Positions 62,797 through 64,000 of a stretch of DNA of 64,000 nucleotides are shown here, piece after piece. The notes below the pieces were generated by a model. The model searched no databases. It was not told where the DNA came from and saw nothing but the letters and a program-made list of their open reading frames with translations. Both the position numbers and the translations under genes were made by a program. Each line of letters opens with the position of its first letter. Position 1 is the stretch's first letter. Source of the DNA: Gibbula magus (lineage: Eukaryota; Mollusca; Gastropoda; Trochida; Trochidae); NCBI GenBank assembly GCA_936450465.1, contig OW388292.1:11365756-11429755 (forward strand), written 5' to 3'.

Positions 62797-64000
62797 ACTA
62801 GAAGAGCGTTTGCGGGACACCGCAAAAGCAGAGCAGGTCCGAAACTTTGGGTCTCGCCTTTCCCTGTTCCGCCTTCTCCTCAGCATAAATAAAATGGGAA
62901 TTTTTTTGGACAATTTTTTTTTCATTATTCAAGTTTTTCTAACAAGTTGAATTACCACTGGGGTCACTTTTCACAACTTTGTTCTTAAAACCTATTTCTG
63001 ATTTCAAAATTGGATCAAAGGATTAACATGGCCTTAACCAATATCTCATGACCTTGAACTTTGACCTTCAAGGTCACACCATCAATGATTACTTTTCATT
63101 GTGTATAACAATCATGCAATGACTCAAAGTGTTCATTGTTAACATAAGGCATATTCACAACAGCACGCTTAAGTTGTGACCTTGCTGTGACCTTGACCTT
63201 TGACAGATTTTAGCAAAAACGTTTTCAAATTTGGTCTTTCTCCATAGTTGATATATACCAAGTAAGGGCCTGATAGCACAGAAGTTGTTGAAGTTATCGT
63301 GTTTACAAGGATTTTTGTAGTGATTTCAGAACTCATGACCTTGACCTTTGACCTTGAATGTGAGCATGTCAAAATATTTCCCCAGGTGTACAAGAAAGAA
63401 GCTATATATATGAGGTGTTGATACCTTCATGGAAAAGTTATTTAGTGATTTCAGAACTGGTGACCTTGATCTTTAAAATTCAAGGTCACACAATCAGTGA
63501 TCACTTTTCATTGTGTATAACAATCATTTAATGATTCAAAGTGTTAATAGTTGAAATAAGACATTTTCGCAAAAGCATGCTTAAGTCGTGCCCTCGCTGT
63601 GACCTTGACCTTTGACGGATGTTAGCGAAAACCTTTTCAAATCTTGGCCTTTCTCCATAGTTGATATACACCAAATAAGAGCCTGATAGCACAAATATTT
63701 TTCAAGTTATAGTGTTTACAAGGATTTTTTTAGCGATTTCATAACTCGTGACCTTGACCTTTGACCATGAATGTGAACATGTCAAAATCATCCACCAGGT
63801 TTATAAGAAAGAAGCTATGTATATGAGGTGTTAATACCTTCTTGGGAAAAGGTTATTTAGTGATTTCAGAACTGGTGACCTTGACCATATTTCATGACCT
63901 TGACCTTTAAAATTCAAGGTCACACAATCAGTGATCACTTTTCATTGTGTATAACAATCATGTAATGAATCAAAATGTTAATAGTTGAAATAAGACATTT
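62797..64000 (+). mobile_element. Dispersed repeat rich in AGGTCA half-sites, copy 2 (cut by window end)
   Basis: It begins AACTAGAAGAGCGTTTGCGG at about 62797 and follows copy 1 closely, with small indels, to the window end. It continues with the second internal half (around 63580-64000). The two copies are 1,475 bp apart in the same orientation. Confidence 0.75.

Overview
The window looks like nuclear DNA from an invertebrate animal, most likely a mollusc. It has GT-AG introns, an intron-rich gene for the DNA primase large subunit (PRIM2), tRNA-derived SINEs, LINE fragments, several MITE-like elements, and long minisatellite arrays in AT-rich sequence. The mollusc assignment is inferred from repeat style and PRIM2 divergence. 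It is not proven.

The centrepiece is a complete Polinton/Maverick element (adintovirus-like) at 11532-29478, about 17.9 kb. It has near-identical terminal inverted repeats (91 bp perfect core) and a 6-bp target duplication (AATGTT). Its rightward genes are a protein-primed family B DNA polymerase, a packaging ATPase, a small membrane protein and two small virion-type proteins. Its leftward genes are an adenain-like protease, the double jelly-roll major capsid protein, a basic protein, a helical protein, the single jelly-roll minor capsid (penton) protein, a second membrane protein, a retroviral-type integrase with chromodomain, and two tandem BIR-only proteins. A spliced coiled-coil gene of up to six exons, with its own TATA box and poly(A) signal, lies on the minus strand of the left arm. 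All single-exon genes are open, so the copy looks recent and possibly active. Several promoters are TATA boxes that overlap the stop codon of the gene before them. The two gene blocks converge on a shared 3' region near 23.5-23.7 kb.

The Polinton sits inside an older non-autonomous element (10798-30313) with GGCCGA-repeat termini and an 8-bp target duplication (ACTCTGTG), which makes a clear nested insertion.

Left of this are a LINE reverse-transcriptase scrap, two minus-strand intronless genes (2.0-3.7 kb), a TA-flanked MITE (4.0-5.0 kb), a long hairpin (7.05-7.19 kb) and a TTA-flanked MITE (7.5-8.3 kb). To the right come a 2.7-kb array of a 31-bp satellite with a 773-bp internal duplication, a 2.3-kb TIR element carrying a broken PIN/FEN-like nuclease pseudogene with a Cys-rich tail, a TTAA-flanked MITE, a diverged duplicated repeat (40.5-43 kb), and a paralogue of the 2.0-kb gene at 43.9 kb. 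Further right are SINEs, a dimeric 61-bp tandem repeat, an unidentified spliced host gene (about 48 kb), the 3' half of PRIM2 (51.2-55.4 kb, minus strand), a 145-bp tandem array (57.6-59.8 kb), a long foldback (60.2 kb), and two copies of a dispersed repeat rich in AGGTCA nuclear-receptor half-sites (61.3-64 kb).
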